This document shows positions 41,402-50,287 of a DNA stretch of 64,000 bases, in pieces. Within the stretch, counting starts at the first letter, position 1, and the number at the start of each line of letters is the position of its first letter. A model generated the notes under the pieces. That model was not told where the DNA came from. It saw only the letters and a list, made by a program, of their open reading frames with translations, and searched no databases. The stretch comes from Streptomyces sp. ISL-10 (GTDB lineage: Bacteria > Actinomycetota > Actinomycetes > Streptomycetales > Streptomycetaceae): positions 18,577-82,576 of the forward strand of contig NZ_JAGGOJ010000012.1 in the NCBI RefSeq assembly GCF_018614575.1. Direction: 5' to 3'. The position numbers were made by a program, and so were the translations under genes.

Positions 41402-43603
41402 TCAGGCGGCGACGGTCACCTTCTCCTCCCGGGCCGCCGCTGCGGGGACGGCGGCCGGTTCCGGCTTGCGGGCGCCCTTGAGCAGGAGCACCAGGGCGGT
41501 ACTGACGAGCGTGCCCGCGACGATGGCGAGCAGGTAGAGGAACGGGTTGCCGATCAGCGGCACGACGAAGATGCCGCCGTGCGGGGCGCGCAGGGTGCAC
41601 TCGAAGAGCATCGACAGCGCGCCGGTGACCGCGCCGCCCACCATCGCGGAGGGGATGACCCGCAGCGGGTCGGCCGCGGCGAACGGGATGGCACCCTCGG
41701 TGATGAACGAACCGCCCAGCACCCAGGCTGCCTTGCCGTTCTCCCGCTCGGCCTTGGTGAACAGCCGGCCGCGCACGACCGTCGCCAGCGCCATGGCGAG
41801 CGGCGGGACCATACCGGCGGCCATCACGGCGGCCATGACCTTGAGCGAGCCCTCGGTGGGGTTGGCGAGGCCGCCGACCGCGAAGGCGTAGGCGACCTTG
41901 TTGAGCGGGCCGCCGAGGTCGAAGCACATCATCAGGCCGAGGATGACGCCGAGGATGGCGGCGTTGGCGCCGGAGAGTCCGGACAGCCACTCCGTCAGCG
42001 CCTTCTGCAGCCCGGCGATGGGCTTGCCGACGACAAGGAACATCAGGAACCCGACCACCGCCGAGGAGATCAGCGGGATCACGACCACGGGCATGATGCC
42101 CCGCAGCGGCTTCGGCACTTGGATGCGCTGGATGGCCATGACCGTGAAGCCCGCGAGCAGTCCGGCGATCAGACCACCGAGGAAGCCGGCGTTGATGGTC
42201 AGTGCGATGGCGCCGCCGACGAAGCCGGGCACCAGACCGGGGCGATCAGCCATGCCGTACGCGATGTAGCCGGCGAGCACGGGCACGAGGAAGCTGAACG
42301 CGAGCCCGCCGATCTGGAAGAGCAGCGCTGCCCAGCTGGTGTGGTCGCCCCAGGCGAAGCGCTCGGCGACCGACGCGGCGTCGGCGATCTCGTACCCGCC
42401 GATCGCGAAGCCGAGGGCGATGAGGAGACCACCGGCCGCGACGAACGGGACCATGTAACTGACGCCGGACATGAGCCACTTGCGGAGCTTCGTGCCGTAG
42501 CCCTCGCCCGGTTCGCCCGCCCTGTCCACGGGGGCGGCCGCCCGCGCCGCCGCGGTGACCTCACCGCGCTCGGCCTTGCCGCGGACCTCGGCGATCAGCT
42601 CGGCGGACCGGCTGATCGCTGCCTTGACGCCCACGTCGACGGTGGGCTTGCCGGCGAAGCGCTCCTTCTCCCGGACGGGCACGTCGTGCGCGAAGATCAC
42701 GCCGTCGGCGGCGGCGATGACGGCGGGGTCGAGACGGCTGAACCCGGCGGAGCCCTGCGTCTCGACGACGACCTCGACGTCCGCCGCGCCGCCGGCCTGC
42801 TCCAGGGCCTCGGCCGCCATGTAGGTGTGGGCGATGCCGGTGGGGCAGGAGGTGACGGCGACGATACGGAAAGGTCGCTGCGGCCCGGAGCCGGCTCCCG
42901 CGGTGACGCCCGTCGTTGCCGCGCCGCGGCTGGTGCCGGCTTCACCGGCTTCACCGGGCTCACCGGGCTCACCGGGCTCACCGGGCTCACCGGGCTCACC
43001 GGCAGCGTGTTCCTCGGCAGGCGCGGACGCCTCATAGGCGGCCGCCGCGTTCCCCTCCACGGGCGCGGACACCGCCGCCGTGCCGGACGAACCCGCGGAC
43101 ACCGCGTTCGCCTCCGGAGGCGCACCGGCGGCAGCACCCGCCTCCGCAGGGGCCTTCGGCGGCTCGTCGCCGCGGATCAGGGCCGCCGCCGACGCTGGGT
43201 CCGTCAGGGAGCGGAGCGCGCCCGTGAAGGACTCGTCCATCAGGCGGCGGGCCAGCGCCGACAGGATCGTCAGGTGGGCGTCGTCCGCACCCGACGGCGC
43301 CGCTATCAGGAAGATCAGGTCCGCCGGGCCGTCCGGCGCGCCGAAGTCGATGCCCGGTGCGCTGCGGCCGAAGGCCAGCGTCGGTTCCGTGACATGCGCG
43401 CTGCGGCAGTGCGGGATGCCGATGCCGCCGTCCAGGCCGGTCGGCATCTGCTCTTCGCGCGCCGCCACGTCGGCGAGGAAGCCGTCCAGGTCGGTGATCC
43501 GGCCGAGGGTCCTCATGCGTTCGGCCAGCGAACGGGCCGCGGCCTCCTTCGTCGTCGCGGCCAGGTCGAGGTCGACCAGGTCCGCGGTGATCATGTCGCT
43601 CAT
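41402..43603 (-). CDS. fruA: Fructose PTS transporter, EIIABC fusion
   Basis: A 733-residue phosphotransferase permease. EIIA (1-145) has the phospho-His in IGIPHCRS (His65). A 90-residue Gly/Glu/Pro/Ala-rich linker follows. EIIB has the phospho-Cys in VTSCPTGIAHTYMAAE (Cys253). The C-terminal EIIC (about 365-715) is the membrane channel. It imports fructose as fructose-1-phosphate. The ATG overlaps the fruK stop by 4 nt, with AAGGGAG 6 nt upstream. It is the last gene of the regulator-fruK-fruA operon. Confidence 0.95.
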   Translation of the reverse strand: MSDMITADLVDLDLAATTKEAAARSLAERMRTLGRITDLDGFLADVAAREEQMPTGLDGGIGIPHCRSAHVTEPTLAFGRSAPGIDFGAPDGPADLIFLIAAPSGADDAHLTILSALARRLMDESFTGALRSLTDPASAAALIRGDEPPKAPAEAGAAAGAPPEANAVSAGSSGTAAVSAPVEGNAAAAYEASAPAEEHAAGEPGEPGEPGEPGEPGEAGEAGTSRGAATTGVTAGAGSGPQRPFRIVAVTSCPTGIAHTYMAAEALEQAGGAADVEVVVETQGSAGFSRLDPAVIAAADGVIFAHDVPVREKERFAGKPTVDVGVKAAISRSAELIAEVRGKAERGEVTAAARAAAPVDRAGEPGEGYGTKLRKWLMSGVSYMVPFVAAGGLLIALGFAIGGYEIADAASVAERFAWGDHTSWAALLFQIGGLAFSFLVPVLAGYIAYGMADRPGLVPGFVGGAIALTINAGFLGGLIAGLLAGFTVMAIQRIQVPKPLRGIMPVVVIPLISSAVVGFLMFLVVGKPIAGLQKALTEWLSGLSGANAAILGVILGLMMCFDLGGPLNKVAYAFAVGGLANPTEGSLKVMAAVMAAGMVPPLAMALATVVRGRLFTKAERENGKAAWVLGGSFITEGAIPFAAADPLRVIPSAMVGGAVTGALSMLFECTLRAPHGGIFVVPLIGNPFLYLLAIVAGTLVSTALVLLLKGARKPEPAAVPAAAAREEKVTVAA
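42941..43003 (-). repeat. Seven 9-bp tandem repeats coding GEP/GEA in the FruA linker
   Basis: Seven uninterrupted copies of (T/C)TCACCGG(G/C) encode repeated Gly-Glu-Pro (Gly-Glu-Ala at one end) between EIIA and EIIB. Slippage here would change linker length by whole triplets without breaking the frame. Confidence 0.85.
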
Positions 43604-44553
43604 CGCGGGCTCCCTTGTTCGGTGAGGACTCGGTCCAGGGGAATGTCCGCGGTCACGGTGACCGCGGAGGGGTCGAGGTCGGCGGGGGTGGGCATCACGC
43701 TGCCCGGCAGTTGAACCGCCGCCGCGCCGTGGGCAACCGCTGCCGCCAGCGCCGCGGGGCCCTGCCCGCCCGCGGCGAGGAATCCGGCGAGGGACGCGTC
43801 GCCCGCGCCGACGTTGCTGCGCACGGCACTCACCGCCGCCGAGCCGAAATACGTGCCCGCCTCCGAGACGAGCAACTGGCCGTCCGCGCCCAGGCTGGCG
43901 AGCACCGAGCGCGCGCCCAGGCCGAGCAGTTCCTCGGCCGCCTTGACCGCTTCGCCGATGGTGAGCAGCGGGCGGCCCACGGCCGCGGCGAGTTCGTCGG
44001 CGTTCGGCTTGACGACGTCGGGACACGAGGACAGGGACGCCAGAAGGGACGGCCCGGACGTGTCGAGGGCGACGCGCACACCCGCGGCGTGCGCGCGGGC
44101 GACCAGCTCGGCATACCACTCCGGCCCGAGGCCGCGCGGCAGGCTGCCGCAGCAGGCGATCCAGTGCGCGAGCACCGACCGTTCCCGGATTGCGGAGAGC
44201 AGGAGGGCCGTCTCGTAAGGGCTCAGTTCGGGGCCGGGCGCGTTGATCTTGGTGAGCGTGCCGTCCGGCTCGGCGACGGCGATGTTCGACCGGGTGGGCC
44301 CGGTGACCGGCACGGGCACGACGTCGATGCCCTGGCCCGCGAGCAGGTCGGCGACGAGTGCGCCGGGCGCGCCGCCGAGCGGCATGACCGCGATCGTGCG
44401 GTGCCCGGCGGCCGCGACGGCCCGGGATACGTTGACCCCCTTGCCGCCGGGGTCCATCCGCTCGCCGGTGGCGCGCAGCACCTCGCCTCGGTCCAGTGAC
44501 GGGACCTCGTAGGTGCGGTCCAGCGACGGGTTGGGGGTGACGGTGAGAATCAT
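43600..44553 (-). CDS. fruK: 1-phosphofructokinase
   Basis: A 317-residue PfkB-family kinase that phosphorylates fructose-1-phosphate to fructose-1,6-bisphosphate. The N-terminal signature DPGGKGVNVSRAV is near residue 32, and the catalytic GAGD motif (NVGAGDASLAGFLAA) is near residue 250. Its ATG overlaps the regulator stop by 4 nt, and its stop overlaps fruA. The arrangement is the standard actinobacterial fru operon. Confidence 0.95.
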   Translation of the reverse strand: MILTVTPNPSLDRTYEVPSLDRGEVLRATGERMDPGGKGVNVSRAVAAAGHRTIAVMPLGGAPGALVADLLAGQGIDVVPVPVTGPTRSNIAVAEPDGTLTKINAPGPELSPYETALLLSAIRERSVLAHWIACCGSLPRGLGPEWYAELVARAHAAGVRVALDTSGPSLLASLSSCPDVVKPNADELAAAVGRPLLTIGEAVKAAEELLGLGARSVLASLGADGQLLVSEAGTYFGSAAVSAVRSNVGAGDASLAGFLAAGGQGPAALAAAVAHGAAAVQLPGSVMPTPADLDPSAVTVTADIPLDRVLTEQGSPR

Positions 44554-45311
44554 GCGCGTACGACCTCCGTGCCCGCCGCCTCGATGGCCGCGGCGTCCTC
44601 TGGGGCGAGCCCGCTGTCGGTGATGAGCAGGTCGACGTCGGTGAGGTCGCCGAACCGTGCGAAGTGCTCCTGGCCGTGCTTGGCCGAGTCGGCGAGCAGG
44701 ACGACGCGCCGCGCCGCCGCGATCTCAGCGCGTTTGACGGCGGCCTCGGCCAGGTCGGGGGTGGTCAGGCCGCCGACTGGCGAGTACCCGTTCGCGCCGA
44801 GGAAGACGACGTCGGCGTGGATCTCGCCGTACGCGCGCAGCGCCCAGGCATCGACGGCCGCGCGCGTACGGTGCCGTACGCGGCCGCCCACCAGATGGAG
44901 GTCGATGCCGGGGTGGTCGGCGAGCCGGGCGGCGACGGGCAGGGCGTGGGTCACGACGGTGAGCGAGCGGTCCAGCGGGAGCGCGGCGGCGAGGCGGCCG
45001 ACGGTGGATCCGGCGTCGAGGATCACGCTGCCCTCATCGGGCAGTTCGGCGAGGGCGGCCTGTGCGATGCGGTCCTTCTCGTCGGCGGCGGTGGACTCCC
45101 GCTCGGCGAGGTCGGGCTCGAAGTCGAGCCGGCCGGCAGGGATGGCCCCTCCGTGCACACGGCGTACGAGGCCGGCACGGTCCAGGGCCTTGAGGTCGCG
45201 CCGGACGGTCTCGGCGGTGACCTGGAACTCCTCGGCGAGCGACAGCACGTCGACGCGACCGCCGTCACGGGCGAGCCGCAGGATCTCCTGTTGACGCTCC
45301 GCTGCGTACAT
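44550..45311 (-). CDS. DeoR-family fru operon regulator
   Basis: A 253-residue repressor. The N-terminal HTH (RQQEILRLARDGGRVDVLSLAEEF and VTAETVRRDLKALDRAGLVRRVHGG) is typical of DeoR proteins. The C-terminal sugar-phosphate sensor holds DAGSTVGRLAAALP. It is the first gene of the fru operon and most likely responds to fructose-1-phosphate. The 45312-45466 region upstream should hold the operon promoter; I found no clear dyad in it. Confidence 0.92.
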   Translation of the reverse strand: MYAAERQQEILRLARDGGRVDVLSLAEEFQVTAETVRRDLKALDRAGLVRRVHGGAIPAGRLDFEPDLAERESTAADEKDRIAQAALAELPDEGSVILDAGSTVGRLAAALPLDRSLTVVTHALPVAARLADHPGIDLHLVGGRVRHRTRAAVDAWALRAYGEIHADVVFLGANGYSPVGGLTTPDLAEAAVKRAEIAAARRVVLLADSAKHGQEHFARFGDLTDVDLLITDSGLAPEDAAAIEAAGTEVVRA

Positions 45312-45466
45312 GTGGTTCTACTTCCGTTCCATGCCCGAACCTGTGGTTTCTCCCTTGGAGAGTACGCCCCGGCATCGACAAAGTAAACAGAATCGGGCGC
45401 AAGACAGACACCACCGGGCATCCGCCATCTCCCCCACGGCCGCATGTGCGCAGCTCCGGTGCACGA

Positions 45467-45502
45467 CGATGCCCGCGCCACGGCAAGGTGGCGCGGGCAT
45501 CG
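45467..45502 (-). terminator. Terminator after the DHA2 exporter gene
   Basis: Perfect 14-bp arms (CGATGCCCGCGCCA and complement) with an 8-nt loop lie 56 bp beyond the stop of the minus-strand exporter gene and upstream of the fru operon. The hairpin insulates the two. Confidence 0.85.
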
Positions 45503-45557
45503 GTGACACGATGGACGGGCGAGCGAAGGTCGGTGCGATCGCCGTCGGGCAGACGGG

Positions 45558-47111
45558 TCAGCCTGCGAGCGCCGGCTCCACCTCAGGCGCGCCCCCGGGC
45601 TTCTCCGCCCCCGGCTTCGCGACCGGCTCGTGCGCTTCGTCCGCCGCGCCTGCCTCCAGGTGTTGCTTCGGCCGCGCCGGGAGCGCGAACATCACCAGGA
45701 AGATCACGCCGAGCACCGCCGCCACCCACCACAGTGAGTCCTGGAACGCTTCCACGAACGCCCGGCCCATCGCGCCCGGCGCGAGCCGCTCCTCGTCGAT
45801 CGTGCCGAAGAAGACCACGGACACCAGCCCGAGCCCGAGGGCGTTGCCCATCTGGACGGTCGTGTTGATCAGGCCCGATGCCGAGCCCGCGTGCTCGCGC
45901 GGCACCTCCGAGAGCACCGCGTCGGTCAACGGCGCGACGATCAGCCCCATCCCGACGCCCATGACCACCAGCGGCAGGATCATCTGCCAGGAGTGGATCG
46001 CGGTGCCGTACCGGTCGGCCTCCCAGATGTAGATCAGCAGACCGGCGGCCATCGTGGCCGCGCCCGCCTGCAGCACCTTGCGTCCGAAACGCGGCACAAG
46101 CAGTTGCACCGACATCCCGGCTGCCGCCGAGACGGCGATCGAGAACGGCACCCCGGTCAGTCCGGCCTTCAGGGGGCTCCAGCCCAGCCCGATCTGCATG
46201 TACAGCGTCCAGACGAGGAAGAAGATGCCCATCACGATGCCGAACGTCAGCTGTACGGCGATACCGGCGGCGAAGCTCTTCACCCTGAACAGCGACAGCT
46301 CGACCAGCGGGGAGCCGTCCTTGCGGGTCTTGTACTTCTCGTACGCCACGAACACGGCGAACACCAGCGGGCTGCCCGCCATGCACAGGTGGCCCCACAG
46401 CGGCCAGTCCAGCTCCCGGCCGCGCGTCAGTGGGTAGATCAGCATCAGCAGACCGAGGGTCGCGAGGGCGACGCCGACGAGGTCGAGGCGGAGGGCCTTC
46501 GGGGCGCGGGACTCGGTGATGAACTTCCGTCCCAGGATCAGACCTGCGATGCCGACCGGAAGGTTGATCAGGAAGATCGGGCGCCATTCGAGGCCGAAGA
46601 GGTTCCACTGGGTCAGCAGCGCGCCGAGCAGCGGCCCGGAGACCGCCCCGAGGCCGACGATCGCGCCGAAGAGGCCGAACACCTTGCCGCGTTCGTGCGC
46701 CGGGAAGGTGACGTGGACGATCGCGAGGACCTGCGGCACCATCATGGCCGCCGCCGAGCCCTGGAGCAGGCGGGAGGCGACCAGCATCTCCTCGTTCGGC
46801 GCGAAGCCGCAGAGCGCGGAGGCGATCGTGAATCCGGTGATGCCGATCAGGAACAGCCGCCTGCGGCCGTAGATGTCACCGAGCCGGCCACCGGTGATCA
46901 GGCCGGCGGCAAAGGCGAGCGCGTATCCCGCGGTGATCCACTGAATCGCGCCGAACGAGGCGCCGAGATCCCGCTCGATGCTGGGGATCGCGATGTTGAC
47001 GATGGTGACGTCGACCAGATCCATGAAGGCCGCGGTCATGACAATGGCGAGGGCTATCCATCGCCGGCGGTCCGATGCCGTACCCGTTACGGCGGGCTGC
47101 TGTGAACTCAT
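45558..47111 (-). CDS. DHA2-family (EmrB/QacA) MFS exporter
   Basis: A 517-residue drug:H+ antiporter with 14 predicted helices. Motif A is GGRLGDIYGRRRLFL, and the helix-1 motif is FMDLVDVTIVNIAIPSI. The substrate is unknown. It is divergent from a WYL-domain regulator across 62 bp, so that regulator probably controls it. A hairpin follows its stop. The acidic C-terminal tail is not conserved. Confidence 0.9.
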   Translation of the reverse strand: MSSQQPAVTGTASDRRRWIALAIVMTAAFMDLVDVTIVNIAIPSIERDLGASFGAIQWITAGYALAFAAGLITGGRLGDIYGRRRLFLIGITGFTIASALCGFAPNEEMLVASRLLQGSAAAMMVPQVLAIVHVTFPAHERGKVFGLFGAIVGLGAVSGPLLGALLTQWNLFGLEWRPIFLINLPVGIAGLILGRKFITESRAPKALRLDLVGVALATLGLLMLIYPLTRGRELDWPLWGHLCMAGSPLVFAVFVAYEKYKTRKDGSPLVELSLFRVKSFAAGIAVQLTFGIVMGIFFLVWTLYMQIGLGWSPLKAGLTGVPFSIAVSAAAGMSVQLLVPRFGRKVLQAGAATMAAGLLIYIWEADRYGTAIHSWQMILPLVVMGVGMGLIVAPLTDAVLSEVPREHAGSASGLINTTVQMGNALGLGLVSVVFFGTIDEERLAPGAMGRAFVEAFQDSLWWVAAVLGVIFLVMFALPARPKQHLEAGAADEAHEPVAKPGAEKPGGAPEVEPALAG

Positions 47112-47138
47112 AGGAGGATTCTGGAGGCCATATAGGTC

Positions 47139-47150
47139 AGGTCATGTCCT
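47139..47150. promoter_or_regulatory. AGGTCATGTCCT dyad between exporter and WYL regulator
   Basis: A 12-bp near-palindrome centred on CATG lies in the 62-bp divergent gap, next to a GGTCA direct repeat. It is a candidate operator for the WYL-domain protein. The support is symmetry and position only. Confidence 0.4.
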
Positions 47151-47173
47151 AGACGAGGAGCATCCTGAAGAAC

Positions 47174-48133
47174 ATGACGGACACTCCGGCACGACTGTTG
47201 AATCTGCTCTCGCTCCTCCAGACACCGCGCGAATGGCCGGGCAGCGAGCTCGCCGAGCGCCTCGACGTCAGCCCGCGCACGATCCGCCGCGACATCGACC
47301 GCCTGCGCGACCTCGGCTACCCGGTGGAGGCGACCAAGGGCGCCGTCGGCGGATACCGCCTGGTCGCGGGTGCCGCGATGCCGCCCCTGCTGCTGGACGA
47401 CGAGGAGGCGGTGGCCATCGCGGTCGGCCTGCGCGCGGGTGCGGGCCATGCCATCGAAGGCATCGAAGAGGCCTCGGTGCGGGCGCTGGCCAAACTGGAA
47501 CAGGTGCTCCCGTCCCGGCTGCGGCACCGCGTGACCACGCTTCAGGCGGCGACGCTCCCGCTGACCAGGGGCGACGGCGCGACGATCGACCCCCAGACGC
47601 TGACGGTCATCGCGGGCGCGGTCACCGCGCGCGAACGGCTGCGGTTCGCCTACCGCGCGGGTGACGGTGCCGAGACGCGACGGCAGGTCGAGCCGTACCG
47701 CCTCGTGTCGACGGGGCGGCGGTGGTACCTCGTCGCGTACGACCTCCAGCGCGAGGACTGGCGCACCTTCCGGGTGGACCGGGTGACGGAGCCGTTCGCC
47801 ACGGGGGCGCGGTTCACGCCGCGGGAGGCTCCGGTGGGCGACGCGGCCGAGCTGCTGAGCCACACGATGTCGCGGCAGCAGCAGGAGCACGACGTCGATG
47901 TGAGTTTCCGGGCCCCGGCGTCGTTCGTCGCGGCCCGGCTGCCCGAGCATCTGGGCGCCCCTGTTCCGACGGACGAGGACAGCTGCCGGCTGCGGACGCG
48001 GTCGGCCGACTCGGTGGAGTGGCTGGCGCTGCGACTGGCGCTGGTGGACTGTGAGTTCACGGTGCACGGACCGCAGCCGCTACGGGAGTACGTGACGAAC
48101 CTGGCGACACGCCTGACCAGGTCCACTGCCTGA
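47174..48133 (+). CDS. YafY-type HTH and WYL-domain regulator
   Basis: A 319-residue regulator. An N-terminal winged helix (RLLNLLSLLQTPREWPGSEL and VSPRTIRRDIDRLRDLGYPV) is followed by a WYL domain (about 150-240) with FRVDRVTEPF and RRWYLVAYD. WYL domains bind nucleotides or single-stranded nucleic acid in some cases. It is divergent from the DHA2 exporter gene, and the shared 62-bp region suggests it controls export in response to a ligand. Confidence 0.92.
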   Translation: MTDTPARLLNLLSLLQTPREWPGSELAERLDVSPRTIRRDIDRLRDLGYPVEATKGAVGGYRLVAGAAMPPLLLDDEEAVAIAVGLRAGAGHAIEGIEEASVRALAKLEQVLPSRLRHRVTTLQAATLPLTRGDGATIDPQTLTVIAGAVTARERLRFAYRAGDGAETRRQVEPYRLVSTGRRWYLVAYDLQREDWRTFRVDRVTEPFATGARFTPREAPVGDAAELLSHTMSRQQQEHDVDVSFRAPASFVAARLPEHLGAPVPTDEDSCRLRTRSADSVEWLALRLALVDCEFTVHGPQPLREYVTNLATRLTRSTA

Positions 48134-48351
48134 CGACCTGATGCTCTGGCGGGCCGCACGGAGCCGTGGGCGACACGGGGCCATGGGCGCACGTATGCGC
48201 ACGTGGACCGTGGCGAGCGGGACCGTGGGCCGGCGCGGGGCCCGGGGCAGCGGGGCCGACAGGAACGCGGCGCACCGGCTCCCGTGGCACGTGTGCGCCC
48301 GTGCCGCACCGGGCCGTGGGGCCGTGTTCCCTGGAACCGACGCGCGCCCGC

Positions 48352-48433
48352 CGCCTCACCGGACGCACGCCCGCACCGAGCTCGCGGGGCCCCGCCTCAC
48401 CGGACGCACGCCCGCACCGAGCTCGCGGGCCCC
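48352..48433. repeat. Two 41-bp direct repeats in a 423-bp G/C-rich gap
   Basis: A 41-bp unit starting CGCCTCACCGGACGCACGCC occurs at 48352 and again at 48393 with almost no change. The gap 48134-48556, between the WYL regulator and hrdD, is full of GGGCC and GTGGG runs and short hairpins (for example CCCCGT/ACGGGG at 48446-48462). Frames through it look like chance. One of these hairpins probably terminates hrdD. Confidence 0.75.
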
Positions 48434-48556
48434 GCGCCCGTGGGGCCCCGTTCCGCACGGGGCTGTGGGCCGTCGCGGGGCCGTTGGCGCCCGTGGGCCG
48501 TGGTGCCGCACGTGCGCCGCCCGGCCCGATGCGCGCCCGCGCGCGGCGACGGCGGC

Positions 48557-49585
48557 CTACGCCGCCGCGTCGAAGCCCGTGTCGCGCGCCATCCGCTTCA
48601 GCTCCAGCAGCGCGTGCTTCTCGATCTGGCGGATGCGCTCACGGGTCAGGCCGTGCTCCTTGCCGACCTCCGTCAGCGTGCGCTCGCGGCCGTCCTCGAT
48701 GCCGTAGCGCATACGGATGATCGAGGCGGTGCGGTGGTCGAGCTTGCCGATGAGGTCTTCGAGCTCCTCGCTGCGCAGCAGCGTGAGCACCGACTGCTCC
48801 GGCGACACCGCCGACGTGTCCTCCAGCAGATCGCCGAACTGGGTCTCCCCGGCGTCGTCCACGGACATGTTGAGGCTGACCGGGTCGCGGGCCCAGTCCA
48901 GGACGTCGATGATGCGCTCGGACGTCGAGCCCAGCTCCTCCGCGATCTCGGCGGCCTCGGGGTCCCTGCCGTTCTCCCTGTTGAACTCGCGCTGGACGCG
49001 GCGGATGCGGCCGAGCTCCTCCACCAGGTGGACGGGGAGCCGGATGGTGCGGGACTGATCGGCTATGGAACGGGTGATCGCCTGACGGATCCACCACGTC
49101 GCATAGGTCGAGAACTTGAAGCCCTTCGCGTAGTCGAACTTCTCGACCGCGCGGACCAGGCCCGCGTTCCCCTCCTGGATCAGGTCGAGCAGGGGCAGTC
49201 CGCTGCGCGGATAACGCCGGGCGACGGCTACCACGAGACGCAGGTTGGAGCGGATGAAGACGTCCTTCGCGCGCTCGCCTGCTGCGGCCAGCGCCTCCAG
49301 CTCCTCGCGCGTGGCTCCACCGGCCTCGCTCTCCACCTCTCCGTCGAGAATCTGGCGGGCATAGACACCCGCCTCGATGGTCTGGGACAGCTCGACCTCC
49401 TTGGCGGCGTCGAGCAGTGGCGTGCGCGCGATCTCGTCGAGGTACATGCCGACCAGGTCGCGGTCGGCGATCTCCCCGCCCACGGCGCGAACGCTGCTCG
49501 CCCTGTCGGTCCCACCCCCGGAGCTGGAGACCTGAGAGGTGCCCCCAGCGTCGGACTGGCGACGGGCGACGGCACGGGTTGCCAT
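48557..49585 (-). CDS. hrdD: RNA polymerase principal-type sigma factor HrdD
   Basis: A 342-residue group 2 sigma-70 factor. Region 1.2 (DLVGMYLDEIARTPLL), region 2 (DLIQEGNAGLVRAVEKFDYAKGFKFSTYATWWIRQAI, quoted in parts), region 3 and region 4.2 (TLTEVGKEHGLTRERIRQIE) are complete; the long region 1.1 of HrdB is absent. The N terminus MATRAVARRQS and overall sequence match HrdD of Streptomyces as I recall it. AAGGGAG is 6 nt before ATG 49585. A SigR-type promoter lies upstream, so disulfide stress should induce it. Confidence 0.92.
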   Translation of the reverse strand: MATRAVARRQSDAGGTSQVSSSGGGTDRASSVRAVGGEIADRDLVGMYLDEIARTPLLDAAKEVELSQTIEAGVYARQILDGEVESEAGGATREELEALAAAGERAKDVFIRSNLRLVVAVARRYPRSGLPLLDLIQEGNAGLVRAVEKFDYAKGFKFSTYATWWIRQAITRSIADQSRTIRLPVHLVEELGRIRRVQREFNRENGRDPEAAEIAEELGSTSERIIDVLDWARDPVSLNMSVDDAGETQFGDLLEDTSAVSPEQSVLTLLRSEELEDLIGKLDHRTASIIRMRYGIEDGRERTLTEVGKEHGLTRERIRQIEKHALLELKRMARDTGFDAAA

Positions 49586-49645
49586 GCGAGCTCCCTTGCT
49601 GAGTAGGTCACGACACCCTCCCGGGTGCCCTGCATCCGAAGGAAA

Positions 49646-49672
49646 CAACGACTGGAATCCGGACAGAATTCC
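49646..49672 (-). promoter_or_regulatory. SigR-type promoter of hrdD
   Basis: On the minus strand GGAAT (49672-49668) and GTTG (49649-49646) are separated by exactly 18 bp. This matches the SigR consensus GGAAT-N18-GTT used under thiol-oxidative stress. It lies about 60 bp before the hrdD start codon. From established knowledge, hrdD belongs to the SigR regulon in S. coelicolor. Confidence 0.85.
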
Positions 49673-49735
49673 CATGAGGCACATCGACTTCCGCGATCAT
49701 GCAGTACCCTGTGCCGCTCCGAACCGGGAGGACGG

Positions 49736-50254
49736 ATGCCGCCGAAGCGCGTGGACGTGCAGGTCAGAGCGGGCGTCGAGGCCGACCTCGCCGCGCTCAC
49801 CGACATCTACAACCACTACGTCCGTGAGACCGCGATCACATTCGACACCGCGGAATTCACCCCCGGACAACGCCGTCCGTGGCTGCACTCCCACCCTCAA
49901 GACGGCCCGCACCGCCTGCTGGTTGCGTGGGATGCGGCAGGAGGCGTCCTCGGCTACGCCACCAGCAGCCCCTTCCGCCCCAAGCCGGCCTACTCGACAT
50001 CCGTCGAGGTCAGCGTCTACCTGGCCCCCGAAGCCGCCGGCCGCGGCATCGGCACGATGCTCTACAAGGCGCTCTTCGCGGCCCTCGAGAGCGAAGACGT
50101 GCACCGCGCCTACGCCGGGATCGCCCAGCCCAACGAGCCCTCCAACAGACTCCACGCCCGCTTCGGCTTCCGACACGTGGGGACATACGAGCAAGTGGGC
50201 CGTAAGTTCGGCCGGTACTGGGACGTGGCCTGGTTCGAGAAGCCGCTCGACTGA
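49736..50254 (+). CDS. Phosphinothricin-type GNAT N-acetyltransferase
   Basis: A 172-residue acetyltransferase related to the PAT/Bar group. IYNHYVRETAITFDTAEFTP, VEVSVYLAPEAAGRGIGTML (acetyl-CoA motif) and NRLHARFGFRHVGTYEQVGRKFGRYWDVAWFE align with known PAT features. Most chromosomal copies act on methionine sulfoximine-like amino acids rather than the herbicide. GGGAGG is about 4 nt before the ATG. It is divergent from hrdD. Confidence 0.88.
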   Translation: MPPKRVDVQVRAGVEADLAALTDIYNHYVRETAITFDTAEFTPGQRRPWLHSHPQDGPHRLLVAWDAAGGVLGYATSSPFRPKPAYSTSVEVSVYLAPEAAGRGIGTMLYKALFAALESEDVHRAYAGIAQPNEPSNRLHARFGFRHVGTYEQVGRKFGRYWDVAWFEKPLD

Positions 50255-50287
50255 GGCCTGAACGAGGACCCGGCCGAGGACCCGACC

